Below, piece by piece: positions 22,661 through 33,270 of a DNA stretch of 64,000 nucleotides; positions within the stretch are counted from its first letter, which is position 1; every line of letters starts with the position of its first letter. Below the pieces are notes generated by a model that saw nothing but the letters and a program-made list of their open reading frames with translations, did not search any database and was not told the origin of the DNA. The stretch is from contig NC_090319.1 in the NCBI RefSeq assembly GCF_040869045.1, positions 373,193,601 through 373,257,600 on the forward strand, given 5' to 3'. The translations under genes were made by a program, and so were the position numbers. This DNA is from Eurosta solidaginis (lineage: Eukaryota > Arthropoda > Insecta > Diptera > Tephritidae).

Positions 22661-23249
22661 AAAGATTGCTATCTTCCAGGTAAAATCTAATGGCGTTTTC
22701 TTTTCCGGCAAATGTATTACGCTTTTTCTACGCCGCGCAAACGTTGTTAATATATTTTGTTCTATTCTAAAATGCAGGTAACGCCTTTACGGGGTAATTC
22801 GTTCTTTTGTGAAAATTGTTGCCTGCTCGCAACGCAAAAGCGTTACACTTTTAACCTGCATAAAATGGGGGTATGGCAGTGCAACTCTGCTAAACCAGCT
22901 GATCGCGACAATTTATTTTCGTAACTTCGTAAATTTTTATCGAAGAAATTTGAAATGATGGAAATAATTGCTAATGAATTTTTATTGTCATTGACAGCGT
23001 GTTTGTGAAAATCAGCTAATACATAGGGTAGCCATTTATGTTTTTGCATGCACTATAAATGTGTTCAAAATTTTCTGGGGTAGCAGTAACTGTATTAAGA
23101 CTTTACCATTTACTTAGGCAACAATTTATTTCAGAAAAGAAACCGCTATAACTTAACTGGAGACACTGAAAATGGACCTAACTGTTCTTTTCTGCATTCG
23201 CCATGTATCCATACATCTTATAGGATAAAGTCGCTAGATGTAAGGACTG

Positions 23250-23475
23250 TTTTATTACCATCTTTCGTTACTCACTTATCTAAAAGTTGTCCAAATTTTC
23301 AAAGATTCGCGTCTCAGTTAAGTGCAAGGAAAAGTGTAAGCAAAAGCAAGCTGTTTCGCTAGTTTTGCTGTAATCACAAACATTTGTTTTTATTGGTTCG
23401 ACAAAATATTCACAACTGTAGATTTAAAGGGGGGTTGGTCACCCTGTGTTGGTGAAAATGAAAATGTCAAACAAT
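23250..23475. repeat. direct repeat, copy A' (internally deleted)
   Basis: Repeats the order of copy A (cgtctcagttaagtgcaagg, ttggttcgacaaaatattca, ggtcaccctgtgttggtgaa) but in about 225 bp, so roughly 370 bp are missing relative to copy A. Confidence 0.55.
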
Positions 23476-23487
23476 ATATTCACCCCC

Positions 23488-24701
23488 ATTCTGCATTTCG
23501 ATTACGTTCCCTTTATACGCTCCGCTTTAATCGAAGTTGGGTATTCTGCATTACGACGGAATCGTAACGAGAAGAGTAAGAGCATATGATTTTTCGAAAT
23601 CAGCTGTTTGTACGGAATGTGTGGACATTGGAACAAAATAAATTAAAGAAAATTTGTAAAAAACACTGAAAAACGTTTATATTTTATTATCCACGCCATT
23701 TTGTACAAAAAAAAGCAATAGAATATATTGCCGCAGTGTTATATTTTTTTGAGTGAAGTGCTTTCATAATTGTATGTGTGTTTTTGTCGTTCTTTGGGCA
23801 ATTCCCTGCCGTGGCCACCAAGTTTTGTTAAAACGGATTCCTGCACGACTATAGTTGACATTTTCTGAATTTTATGGATGCTAATTTCATTTCACTGGCC
23901 TAAAATATTGTATTGTTTACATTTTCGCTTCACCTTCCTCTACTCCGCTAACTTGCTTTGACATGTAACTGGGCCCAACGAACAGACACAAATTATAGCT
24001 GTCACCCAGCGGGTTAGGGGTCAGAATATACCCGCAGTAGGTATGCCTGTCGTAAGAGGCGACTAAAATACCAGATTCAAGGGGCTGTGTAGCGCAACAC
24101 TCCAGGTTGCCAGCGCAATATATAGCTTCTCCAAACCCAATTGTCAACCTCAACTATCCGCGGCGAATCCTGTGGGGAGGGACGGGATGGCCTGAAGGTT
24201 TAATGTGGCCACATAGCCGCGACATTATTTGTGGAGTTGGAAAGCAACGTATATTTTTGTAATCAATTTGAGATGAGTGACGAATTGTAAGAAACAGAAC
24301 TTAAAAGTTAACTTTAAAGTTAGGTTCAAAAAAACTTTCGACATAATAAGGATTCTTTCAAGTATGTGTTAGATACTTTTGCGGGGCAAATACGTCCAAG
24401 GGCTTCGACATCTACATGTTGTTTTTGACCTGGAAACATATAAAAAACAATCATCATGAAGTATTTTACGTTTCTTAACAAGTTTTACTTACATTTTTGT
24501 TAAAATTCTGTTATAAATTAATAAAAAATTAAAAGACAATATTTTTCCGCCAACAAATTTGCAACTTAGAAAAACGGAACTACGATCGAAATGCAGAATA
24601 CACAAAATCGAACGATTCGAAGTTGGATCGAAAGAGATTGGAACACAGTATACCAAATTTGCCAAATCGAAAAAATTCCAATCCAAGTCGAAATGCAGAA
24701 T
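23488..24701. mobile_element. inverted-repeat element with paired ATTCTGCATTTCGA motifs
   Basis: The left end carries ATTCTGCATTTCGA at 23488 and an ATTCTGCATT copy at 23543. The right end carries the reverse complement at 24586-24599 and 24688-24701. Both ends also share nearby cgaagttgg/aatcg phrases. The interior is noncoding and hosts a copy of the retroposon seen at 1871. Superfamily and TSD undetermined. Confidence 0.55.
24003..24235 (+). mobile_element. retroposon copy (same family as 1871-2192)
   Basis: Shares cacccagcgggttagggg, cctgtcgtaagaggcgacta, tgccagcgcaatatatagc and ggcgaatcctgtgggg with the unit at 1871. The 3' CAA tail is not evident, so this copy is truncated or diverged at its end. 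Confidence 0.65.
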
Positions 24702-25240
24702 AGGGCTGATTGTTTTCCTCAAGGTAAAATCTCACGTAATTGGAGATGGTGAATACAGCCCATAATTTTACAACTCACCACTAAAAAGCTGATTTTTTTT
24801 TCATTTTAGAGCTTAGCTATGTGAGATGGTTAGTTTTGATATAATGTGATGGAATCTTAAAAAAAACTTTTCTGCCCAGGGCAATGACACGTTATACTCC
24901 CAGAATATCAGCCAAACTCATTATTCGAAGCAAAGGGAGAGATTTTGACAGCTGAATGATAAGCAGCGGTGCACATTCCCTGCGAGCGCGTCGCTCTGGC
25001 AAGGCAGACAAATACTCTTCCATCTAGTGAGTGACTCTTAATCACCTCGTTATATGGAGTAGAAAGGCTGGAGATGTTCAAAAATTAGTACATTAGAGGC
25101 CTGCGCATACAGTAATGGGCTAAAAGGTCTAAAAAAAGGTATCTAAATAATGGTAATAGTACATAAATGCCAAAAAATTATAATAATAGTGGCTGCGCGC
25201 GCCTTTCTCTTGATTGTTTCCCCACCCAATTTCACTGTTA
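24702..25240. other. no recognisable gene
   Basis: Short AT-rich sequence between two repeats; nothing identified. Confidence 0.35.
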
Positions 25241-25267
25241 CCAGGAGCGTGCGCAGGAATTGTCTAT

Positions 25268-25298
<31 letters not shown>

Positions 25299-25525
25299 GG
25301 TTTTGAACATATGGAAGCTCATAGTAAGCATCCGTTATTGTCAAAACTAGTTTTGCGATAAAAATTAATAGAAACGGGAGTAAAGAGAAACATTTACCAT
25401 ATTTATTGGCTATCAGTCAACAAATGCACTCTTCCATCTACCACTTTGTATGAAACAAATTCAGTCGTTGTAAGCCCATGGGGGGGCGGGGTGGAACCCC
25501 AAACCCCCTCCCCCCATTGCGAATG
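25241..25525. repeat. poly(G) tract and adjacent G/C-run repeat
   Basis: Thirty consecutive G at 25268-25297, followed about 180 bases later by ccatgggggggcggggtgga and aaccccctcccccc (25477-25515). The C runs could pair with the G tract. Short open frames across the G run (poly-Gly on plus, poly-Pro on minus) are artefacts. Confidence 0.8.
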
Positions 25526-26608
25526 ACCCTGACTGTTACTGTTATATTGCAGAGAAGTTTGTTATTTTAACTAGAGCCTGCTGGTTCCTAACCCAAACAG
25601 TGTCTTTCCGATAACCCCAGGCAATACATTGTTAGACTCCTCTTCGATGTTTTGAAAAGTACCTTAAGTAAACTCTTTGTGCTATAGTGACCACTCAATT
25701 TGTTTTAATTTGGAATGAAAATATGGTTTCGTTGACCGGCCATTATCATAGACATCCGACAATGACACCACCATGTGGCGATACTGACAGCTATCCCCGA
25801 GAACTTCTGTCCTGCATGTACATATAAACCAGTCGCCTTAAGCTTTTTAGTGGACACGAGGAGAGACTCATTGATCTAAAGTCCTTGTAGAACACGCTAG
25901 CTATCTCGTCTGTTGGAATGAATGTAACTTAAATCATGTAATAAGATTTCAGTTAAATGCCTGTATTAAAGCAATTAGTGTAAATAAAGTCCAAGAAGCG
26001 GCAGAAAATCCACAAATATCTTTAAAGTTATCTGTAACATCGAGTATACGATCGAGCCAGCGACGGGATACAAACAGTGTTTTCACTGTCCGAAACGGCA
26101 GAGTCATTGGCCACATTCGGATGGCCTCACCTCCAGCCGAGCGTTCGTAGAAAAGGAACCATCTCCCCTGGAATCGGAGGGGTAAGTCCCAAGAGCGCAC
26201 TATCAGAAAAAAACACTCTGCACCAACAGTCTACACTTCCCTGAAACCCCTCCAGTTATGTGTCGGCAGATCTGGGTAACAGAGTGCGGGTAAAACATCT
26301 AAAAGTGTGTTTGAGTGTAAACAGTCCCAGGAAAGTAGTTGCACATGATCGATGGAGAGGGTAAAGCGTGGACTCAGCGTGTGTTTTAAAGTGTTGGAGA
26401 TCATGTGTAGGTCTTTCAACCTTCTATAACAAAGCTACTCTTATCATTAAAACGAAACAACTGAAGGCTCATGAAGGCTCACTACTTTCTGGCGTCACAT
26501 GCTTTTAAATTAGCCCTAGTCAGTGATAGCAGATTTAAGAAGTGCGGGTTGTAGGATAAACGATCGAGTACGTTTTATGCTTTTTCCCGAGGGGACAGAG
26601 TTATTTTA
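25526..26608. other. no confirmed gene; repeat-like segment near 26310-26430
   Basis: Minus-strand frames at 25949-26200 and 26231-26419 carry no motif that I recognise. The segment 26370-26410 (agtgttggagatcatgtgta) resembles 42140-42165 (agtattgaagatcatgtgca), so part of this stretch is a dispersed repeat. Confidence 0.4.
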
Positions 26609-28262
26609 AACAAGTAAGGAAGGCTAAGTTCGGGTGTAACCGAACATTACATACTCATCTGAGAGCTAATGGAGACAAAATAAGGGAAAATCACCATGTA
26701 GGAAAATAAACCTAGGGTAACCCTGGAATGTGTTTGTATGACATGTGTATAAAAAAAGGTGTTAATGAGTATTTGAAATTCTTTTCGAGATATCGCCATA
26801 AAGGTGTACCAGGGGTGACTCTAGAATTCGTTTGTACGATATGGGTATCAAATTAAAGGAATTAATGAGGGTTTTAAAAGGGAGTGGTAGTAGTTGTGTA
26901 TGTGAAGGCGCTTTCGAGATATCGACCAAAATGTGGACCATGGTGACCCAGAACATCATTTGTCGGGTATCGTTAATTTATTTATATATTTAAACCACGA
27001 ACAGTATTCCTGCCAAAATTCCAAGGGCTATTGATTTCGCCTTGCAGAACTTTTTCATTTTCTTCCACTTAATATGGTAGGTGTCACAACCATTTTACAA
27101 AGTTTTTTCTAAAGTTATATTTTGCGTCAATAGACCAATCCAATTACCATGTTTCATCTCTTTTTTTCGTATTTGGTATAGAATTATGGAATTTTTTTTC
27201 ATTTTTCGTAATTTCCGATATCGAAAAAGTTGGCGTGACGACTATGACGGATTTCGGCCATTTTTTATACCAAGATAAAGTGAGTTCAGATAAGTACGTG
27301 AACTGAGTTTAGTAAAGATATATCGATTTTTGCTCAAATTATCGCGTTAACGGCCGAGCGGAAGGACAGACGGTCGACTGTGTATAAAACTAGGCGTGGC
27401 TTCAACTGATTTCGCCCTTTTTCACAGAAAACGGTTATCGTCCTAGAATCTAAGCCCCTACCAAATTTCACAAGGATTGGTAAATTTTTGTTCGACTTAT
27501 GGTTTTAAAAGTATTCTAGACAAATTAAATGAAAAAGGGCGGAGCTACGCCCATTTTGAAATTTTCTTTTATATTTGTATTTTGTTGCATCATATCATTA
27601 CTGGAGTTGAATGTTGACATAATTTACTTACATACTGTAAAGATATTAAATTTTTTGTTAAAATTTGACTTTAAAAAATTTTTTTTTAAAGTGGGCGTGG
27701 TCGTTCTCCGATTTTGCTAATTTTTATTAAGCATACATATAGTAATAGGAGTAACGTTCTTGCTAAATTTCATCATGATATCTTCAACGACTGCCAAATT
27801 ACAGCTTGCAAAATTTATAAATTACCTTATTTTAAAACTGCGCGGTGCCACGCCCATTGTCCAAAATTTTACTAGTTTTCCATTCTGCGTCATAAGTTCA
27901 ACTCACCTACCATGTTTCATCGCTTTATCCGTCTTTGGTAATGAATTATCGCACTTTTTCGGTTTTCGAAATTTTCGAAATGGGCGCGTTTATTGTCCGA
28001 TGTCGTTCATTTTAAACAGCGATCTGAGATGAGTGCCCAGGAACCTACATACCAAATTTCATCAAGATACCTCAAAATTTACTCAACTTATCGTGTTAAC
28101 GGACGGACGGACGGACGGTCATGGCTCAATCAAATTTTTTTTCGATACTGACGATTTTGATATATGGAAGTCTTTATCTATCTCGATTCCTTTATATCTG
28201 AACAACCAACCGCTATTCAATCAAAGTTAATATACTCTGTGATATTTGCTCAACTGAGTATA
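26609..28262 (-). mobile_element. DINE-1-like element
   Basis: Reads AACAAGTAAGGAAGGCTAAG with a GTTCGGGTGTAACCGAAC hairpin at the left and ends caactGAGTATA at the right. It carries a few minisatellite monomer remnants (26780-26960), gccacgcccattgtcc at 27846, and a (GGAC)n run at 28099-28118. Noncoding; the small frames 28033-28230 and similar recur in other copies. It ends about 300 bp beyond the poly(A) signal of the Osiris gene. Confidence 0.8.
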
Positions 28263-28556
28263 AAATTAGGCCCTGGTTTTTGATAGGAGTTTTCAGTTTG
28301 GTCATTAAACAATGGACCTATCAGTTCATCTTTATCTAGCCTAACCTCGGTGGAGGAAGATCCTTTTTTTTCTATAGCCATGCAGACCATCAATATTATG
28401 CCGACAACCCACATACCTTCATCCCGTGTGAACGTACCATCCTCTCTGCCTCTGTGGAGGACTTAACTGGTTGCAGTTATGTTTTATGACTGGAAACATA
28501 ATACACATAAAACTGAACACAACACACTGATTAAAGCTTTTTGAAAAGAAATTCTG

Positions 28557-28567
28557 TTTATTTTATT
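28557..28567 (-). terminator. poly(A) signal of the Osiris gene
   Basis: Overlapping AATAAAATAAA on the minus strand, about 240 bp beyond the stop codon at 28808. It is the first clear hexamer in a suitable place; usage is inferred. Confidence 0.5.
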
Positions 28568-28807
28568 TTACATTATTTAACTTACATACATATATATTTA
28601 CGCAACTACAAATTTAAACTAAAGCACTAAACAGGAGACTTAATAACACACACATTTAATTGTCGTCTATTAATTGAACTTTATATATAAATAAATAAAT
28701 CAAACTTACAACTAAAATTTGATTTAGTTTTAAATACTTCGTCAACATCTTTGGTCCAGCTGTCCACGCATTCATATGATGAAAGCAAACTATATCCAAC
28801 AACAAAA

Positions 28808-29739
28808 TTATGTACTCTTGACATTTTCTTTGCCCGGTTTCCAACCACTATAAGCCAAATCCATATCACGCCCCCAACCAGACTGACTACCCGAGGAAAC
28901 GACCACTTCATGTGATTCTTTATTGTTTCCACCCAATAGCTTCTTAATACCAATAATCGAAGCTAATACAAGCGCCAGCTTGGAAACGATAAGCGCTTTA
29001 CCCGCCAACATGGCCAAAGCGCCATACGCAATGGGTATAAAAGTGCCACCGAGTAAGAGAGGTATCATTATATAAGCGCCGCCACCACCTTTTTTGTTCT
29101 TTTTCCTACGACCTTCCTCAACGGTGTCATCATTTTCTGTTACAGCATTTTGCATGTGAGGAAATTTCACCTGGAAAATAGTAAAAGAGGGAGAGATAGA
29201 TGGAGAAATTACAGTTATGCGAATGCACTGCAAATATTCGATTCTACCTGCAACGTAAAATTTTGTAACAGATTTGAGAGCTCACGCGTGATCATACTAT
29301 GTAGCACCTGCTCTTTAGCAGCTTCACCACGCGGCAGCACTGCTTCAAGCTCTTCTTCATTTGTGAATTGCAACAATTTTGATGGCGCGCTGCCATCTGT
29401 CACATCATCATTAATTTTAACAAATTGTACACCTTCCATTATTTTGAGAACCTTTGAAGAGCGCAAGACACGCTGCAGCCCTGTCAGCAATTTCACTTTC
29501 AAACACACCGACAAATTATCTTGTGCACAATTTTTGTAAATGCGATAGGCTTGAGAGAGTTCATTCCAAAGTGCACCTGAATTGTTGGACGCTGCAGCAG
29601 CTGCACCTCCACCATCTTTGGCTTGCGCTGCTGTTAATTGTTGTGCTATTGAACCGGTGGCGGTGCGCGTCGTCACATTTCGAAAGGTACACGAGAGCAC
29701 CATCAATATACCCAGCAGCCAAAATGTGTGGCCTAACAT
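28808..29739 (-). CDS. Osiris family protein (DUF1676), two exons
   Basis: Exon 1 is 29739-29248 (164 codons) and exon 2 is 29170-28808 (120 codons plus TAA), joined in phase 0 across a 77-bp intron with donor CAG|GTAGAA and acceptor TTTTCCAG|GTG. The 284-residue product has a hydrophobic signal peptide (residues 1-17), the Osiris cysteine pair Cys71/Cys79 in C-x7-C spacing, the 'KIMEGVQFVKI' block (about 99-109), and a basic patch RRKKNKK (185-191). A long hydrophobic segment follows (about 195-243: YIMIPLLLGG ... GKALIVSKLALVLASIIG, then KKLLGG), and a C-terminal DMDLAYSGW. This is the full Osiris architecture at a usual family length. Osiris proteins are thought to act at secretory/endosomal membranes in cuticle-making cells. 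The hydrophobic segment recalls Osi7, which would suit an Osi6 neighbour, but I am not sure of the member. Confidence 0.9.
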
Positions 29740-29958
29740 GGTTGTGTGTGTCTTTGGTGGGTCTGCTTGGACGCTTTGGCAATGTACATAGAAATAATTT
29801 CGTTCACTATATCCTTTGCCGCAATTCTGTGGTGCGTTGCTTCTTAGATTTAAACTAAACTTTGAAACACAAATGGTGAATGAGTTCTGATTGGATTTTG
29901 TTCTTTATTGTTTGGTTAAGATTCGAGTGCCATCACTGCAGTGTGGCTTTAAAAATAC

Positions 29959-29995
29959 AACTGATTTGCTCTGAAGATTGTGAAACCATTTTATA
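29959..29995 (-). promoter_or_regulatory. core promoter of the Osiris gene (TATA plus initiator)
   Basis: On the minus strand TATAAAA occupies 29995-29989 and TCAGTT occupies 29964-29959. Taking the initiator A at 29962 as +1, the TATA box starts at -33, the canonical fly spacing. The predicted 5' UTR is about 223 nt and contains no other exon signal. Confidence 0.65.
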
Positions 29996-30329
29996 CTCCA
30001 CTTAAGTTTTTCATGATAAATAACAAATTGCATATTTTCATGTCTGTGGCGAAAAGGAAAATTTCTGAATTAATTTAGAGCTGAAAGATTTCAAATGATG
30101 CTAAATGTTGTTGGTAAAATTATAAATCAAAGTTGCACCAAAACACGCAATATCAGACGTACACAGTGAAAAACTTATTGTGAAAATCTCACAATAAGGA
30201 AGAAGAAAAGATTTACAAAACCGTAGCGTTAGATGGCTTTCCTTTTCACGAGGAATACATTTTTGAGCAAGACAACTTTGAGCGCAGTGGCGTGGGCATA
30301 GCTGACGCTAAGAAGGGGTTTTCCCACAA
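29996..30329. other. upstream flank of the Osiris gene
   Basis: AT-rich sequence upstream of the promoter. No specific binding-site cluster could be recognised by eye. Confidence 0.35.
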
Positions 30330-30610
30330 AACATCTACCCCCAAATTCCAGTCTTCACTAGCGCTAAAAATCCATTGCTAAAAATGTCTAAAACAATATG
30401 AAGTGCGCAAAAAAGCATGCAACATTTAGTGCCATGTTGTCATAAGGATTAACCCTCTAAGTCCAATGTAAAAGTATAGGAGTTAGGCTGTTATTACTAG
30501 TGACCATATGATACTAAATGTTGCATTTTCTGCGCATTTGATACTGTTTTAAATATTTTTGGCGTTAGCGATGGTTGTAATTGGGAGGCTGGAATGTCAA
30601 GAAATAAATT
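30330..30610. mobile_element. foldback MITE-like element
   Basis: The left arm (about 30340-30435: attccagtcttcactagcgc, aagtgcgcaaaaaagcatgc, aacatttagtgccatgttg) is mirrored imperfectly by the right arm (about 30500-30600), with about 60 bp between. The mirrored phrase gcaacatttag is exact. TSD and superfamily not determined. Confidence 0.55.
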
Positions 30611-31224
30611 CCCGATGAGAGAGGAAACGTTACCTTATTTTCTCAGAACTTAAAGAAAGCAGAATTAAGCGATTTTGTTATTCCCAATTGCTTCCTCACC
30701 CTCTTACTAAAGTTTCATCATACATCACTATGTATCATTGAGTGAGTAGTCAAAAAAATTTAATAAACTTAAACTTAATTATTTTTGTTATTGATATTCG
30801 AGAAAAATTGCAAAGTTTACAAACGGCGATGGTTACTAGGACATGTTTCTGAATTTCACTTCTTCATCAGCTAGCTTTTCGGGGGCTGAGTATTGAACTC
30901 GAAATCTCCACCATTTAAACTTTATACTAGTTTAACCACTCATCCATATGAATAGTGATAGAACGATACGTGTACTGAGTGAGTAGTATCGATACTTTTC
31001 CAAAAAATACTCGAGTATTTCGTACTGAGTAAAGTATAGATACTTTGCCTCTATACTTTTCCCCGATACTTTACTAAGTGCCGATGATCTACATGTTTAA
31101 GATTAACAAAGTTCAGTTCATTAACACCATAACTATAGCATAAATCTAAAACCCTGAGCTCGCAGAAGAGGAATGATTAGAAGGACGCGCTTAACTCTAG
31201 CTTAATTTTGAACTGAATACTGTA

Positions 31225-31455
31225 ACAGGCTATACTTTTGCCTATCCAAAATCATACCCGACATGCATAATGTATTTTTTGCTTGGGACGTGTCCCGACA
31301 TGACATCCACCATCTTTTCAATTGCAATGTGGAACCAACGCCTATAACACCCCTTTATCTGTGGTCCACCCCTGTTGAAACTTTAGGTTTCTTTGGACTC
31401 CCGTAAGAGGTAATTGATGATAACTTTTAAGTGGTCGCACCTATTGGACTGTTAC
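31225..31455 (+). pseudogene. Jockey-clade ORF2 C-terminus
   Basis: Translates as HDIHHLFNCNVEPTPITPL, LWSTPVETLGFFGLP and VVAPIGL with a few stops, then an ACAACAACAACAA tail. This matches the zinc-knuckle tail of Jockey-like ORF2 (HxxHxF.C...PTxLTPxxLW). Only the last ~70 codons are present; it sits inside the hAT-type element. Confidence 0.65.
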
Positions 31456-31740
31456 AACAACAACAACCACTAGAGATGTGACAGTGCAAAGTACATAAGT
31501 TATATTTAAAGTTCTATTTAGGTAATCTCACCACAAAGCGTTTAATGCCATAAAAGAGTGCTTGACGCTATTTACCTCGGAAGAGATTGGGGCCAAACTC
31601 TCCAATTTGCTTCGCGCTATATATTTCATGACGATTCCCAACGGCATCTGCAAGAATTTTCACTGGGAAACTTCAAATGGGAGAAATACACTCGGAGTGT
31701 TCGCCAAACCACTGTCGAGGGACGACTCTTTTTAGAAAAA

Positions 31741-31924
31741 GTTTTTTAAACTAAAAATCTTCTTTTTTTTTAACGCCATAAGTCGATCAAAAATCTTTTA
31801 AATCATTTCATGTTCGAGACGTTTATCTTTAAATGTAACCCTGAAATATATGTAAGAGCACACAAATTATACCCATTTGTTCGGTTCGGTTACGTCTAAA
31901 CTTATACTTCCTTACTTGTTTTCT
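31741..31924 (+). repeat. DINE-1-like end remnant
   Basis: Ends gttcggttacgtctaaactt then tccttacttgttt, the same terminus as other DINE-1-like copies. 5' part lost. Nested in the hAT-type element. Confidence 0.6.
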
Positions 31925-32114
31925 ATTAAATTAAAAACATACACTCTCATTTAAAAAAAAATTGTCTTCACTTTTTTCAAAACTTTGAAGTACTCACTTG
32001 GATCGAGTATACTCGATACCTTTTACTGAGTATGAGTACTAGCATCGATACTTTGATCCGAGTATTTTATACAAGTACCGTTATCGATACTTTTTTCTAA
32101 AAGATCTACCACTA

Positions 32115-32883
32115 CATATGAATGCCACGCTGCTCGACGACGAAATTTTAAGTTACCGTAGAACTGCTTAAGCGTTAAAAAAAACTTTAAGATAATCGCA
32201 AAAATAACAAATTAGCGCAAATTAATAAGTGATTTCTCTTAGTGTACTAATCAAAGCTGCAGCAAAACCAAACGCAGCTTGCGCACTTGAAATAATCAGC
32301 ACCAGCAAATTTCGTTTTTCTTATTTTCAATCTCAATAACATTATTAGCATTATCATTTAAAACAACAAATATAATTTTTGTTTAATTCCGCCAATTTTT
32401 GCTATTTAGCCAAATAGCCTTTGTTGTTTTTGCTATACACGCCAACTACTCATAATAATGCAGTGTTTAATTGAAGTTGTTGTTGGACAACTTCCATCAT
32501 ATTACGTTCTAATCTGTTGCACTTTCATGTCTGTTAATGTGCAAGTACGTAGTGACGTGGAAATGCACAAAAAAATAAGATATATGTATGTATGCATTAG
32601 ACTGTCCCAGCAATAAATATCGATATTTTGTATAAAAATTATAAAACTGAGTACTTGTCTAAGACCCAGTCAATATAAAACGTAAATAAAGAGTAGAGTT
32701 TGCGAAAGTAAATGTATTTCTTGGGCATATTTTTTGAAATATGTCAGTAAAGACGCCACATAGACCAAGTGTGTCTATAGTGTTGCCAGAATTTGTTTGA
32801 CGGCCAAACGAAAAAATTCCAAATAGGTACCAGGACTTATATTAAGGAATAACTCCATCGTCGTGGCAAATATTTGAAGTTTT
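32115..32883. other. no recognisable gene
   Basis: AT-rich; nothing with a family motif or terminal repeats. Confidence 0.35.
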
Positions 32884-33270
32884 TTAGGACTTAACTATAT
32901 TGCTGTCTTTAGATCTAGCAACTCTGCTGCCCCTAGTAGCTAGAGCCTTTACGCCGCCAGAGCAGGATACGTAAATAGAACGTGCTCGCCGTGATTTGAT
33001 TTCCTCCAAACGTATTGGGACATCTACCATCGATTTATCAAGTGTTGCACCCTCTTTTCCCAGCTCATCGGCCTTTTCTTTACCTATAATCCCCTTATTA
33101 TATAGATCTTTCCAATATTTTTTTGCATTTCTGGACACTTTTTGATGAAGTATTGTGTGAGATTATTGCATTGATAGCCGCCTGACTATCAAAATATTTA
33201 TTGACGCAATTGCAGCTTAACGGGCCGATTCTGAGCGTTACCGGTAAAATAGTACCCAGAATATTATGTA
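32884..33270 (-). pseudogene. non-LTR retrotransposon RNase H domain fragment
   Basis: Minus strand. Around 33180-33230 the frame reads VNKYFDSQAAINAIISHNTS, the D-bearing strand of RNase H (usual form 'IfSDSQAAIkAL'). Further on, YWKDLYNKGIIGKEKADEL matches the 'W.pGH.GieGNEkADELA' block with the GH lost. It changes frame near 33120 and ends at a stop at 32884. A dead fragment, probably Jockey/R1 type. Confidence 0.65.

Larger units (their letters stand above)
30953..32114. mobile_element. hAT-type non-autonomous element with exact 8-bp TSD
   Basis: The ends are TAGTGATAGA (30953-30962) and TCTACCACTA (32105-32114), inverted with one mismatch, and the flanks are CATATGAA on both sides (30945-30952 and 32115-32122). 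The subterminal regions are full of gagtat/atcgatac phrases (30970-31080 and 31990-32100), as expected of hAT binding repeats. No transposase: the middle is a patchwork of a Jockey-like 3' fragment and a DINE-like remnant. Confidence 0.75.

Noticed and set aside
25143..25361. Poly-Gly and poly-Pro frames across the G tract
   Set aside because: Produced by the 30-base G run; no conserved flanking residues.
28033..28230. Recurring short frames in DINE-1-like copies (also 11489-11756, 42291-42527, 56084-56314)
   Set aside because: The same frame appears because the noncoding repeat recurs; codon pattern and motifs are absent and copies are interrupted.
29150..29858. Plus-strand frames opposite the Osiris gene (29150-29539, 29454-29858)
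   Set aside because: Antisense shadows of the conserved minus-strand exons; the minus strand has matching splice sites, signal peptide and family motifs.
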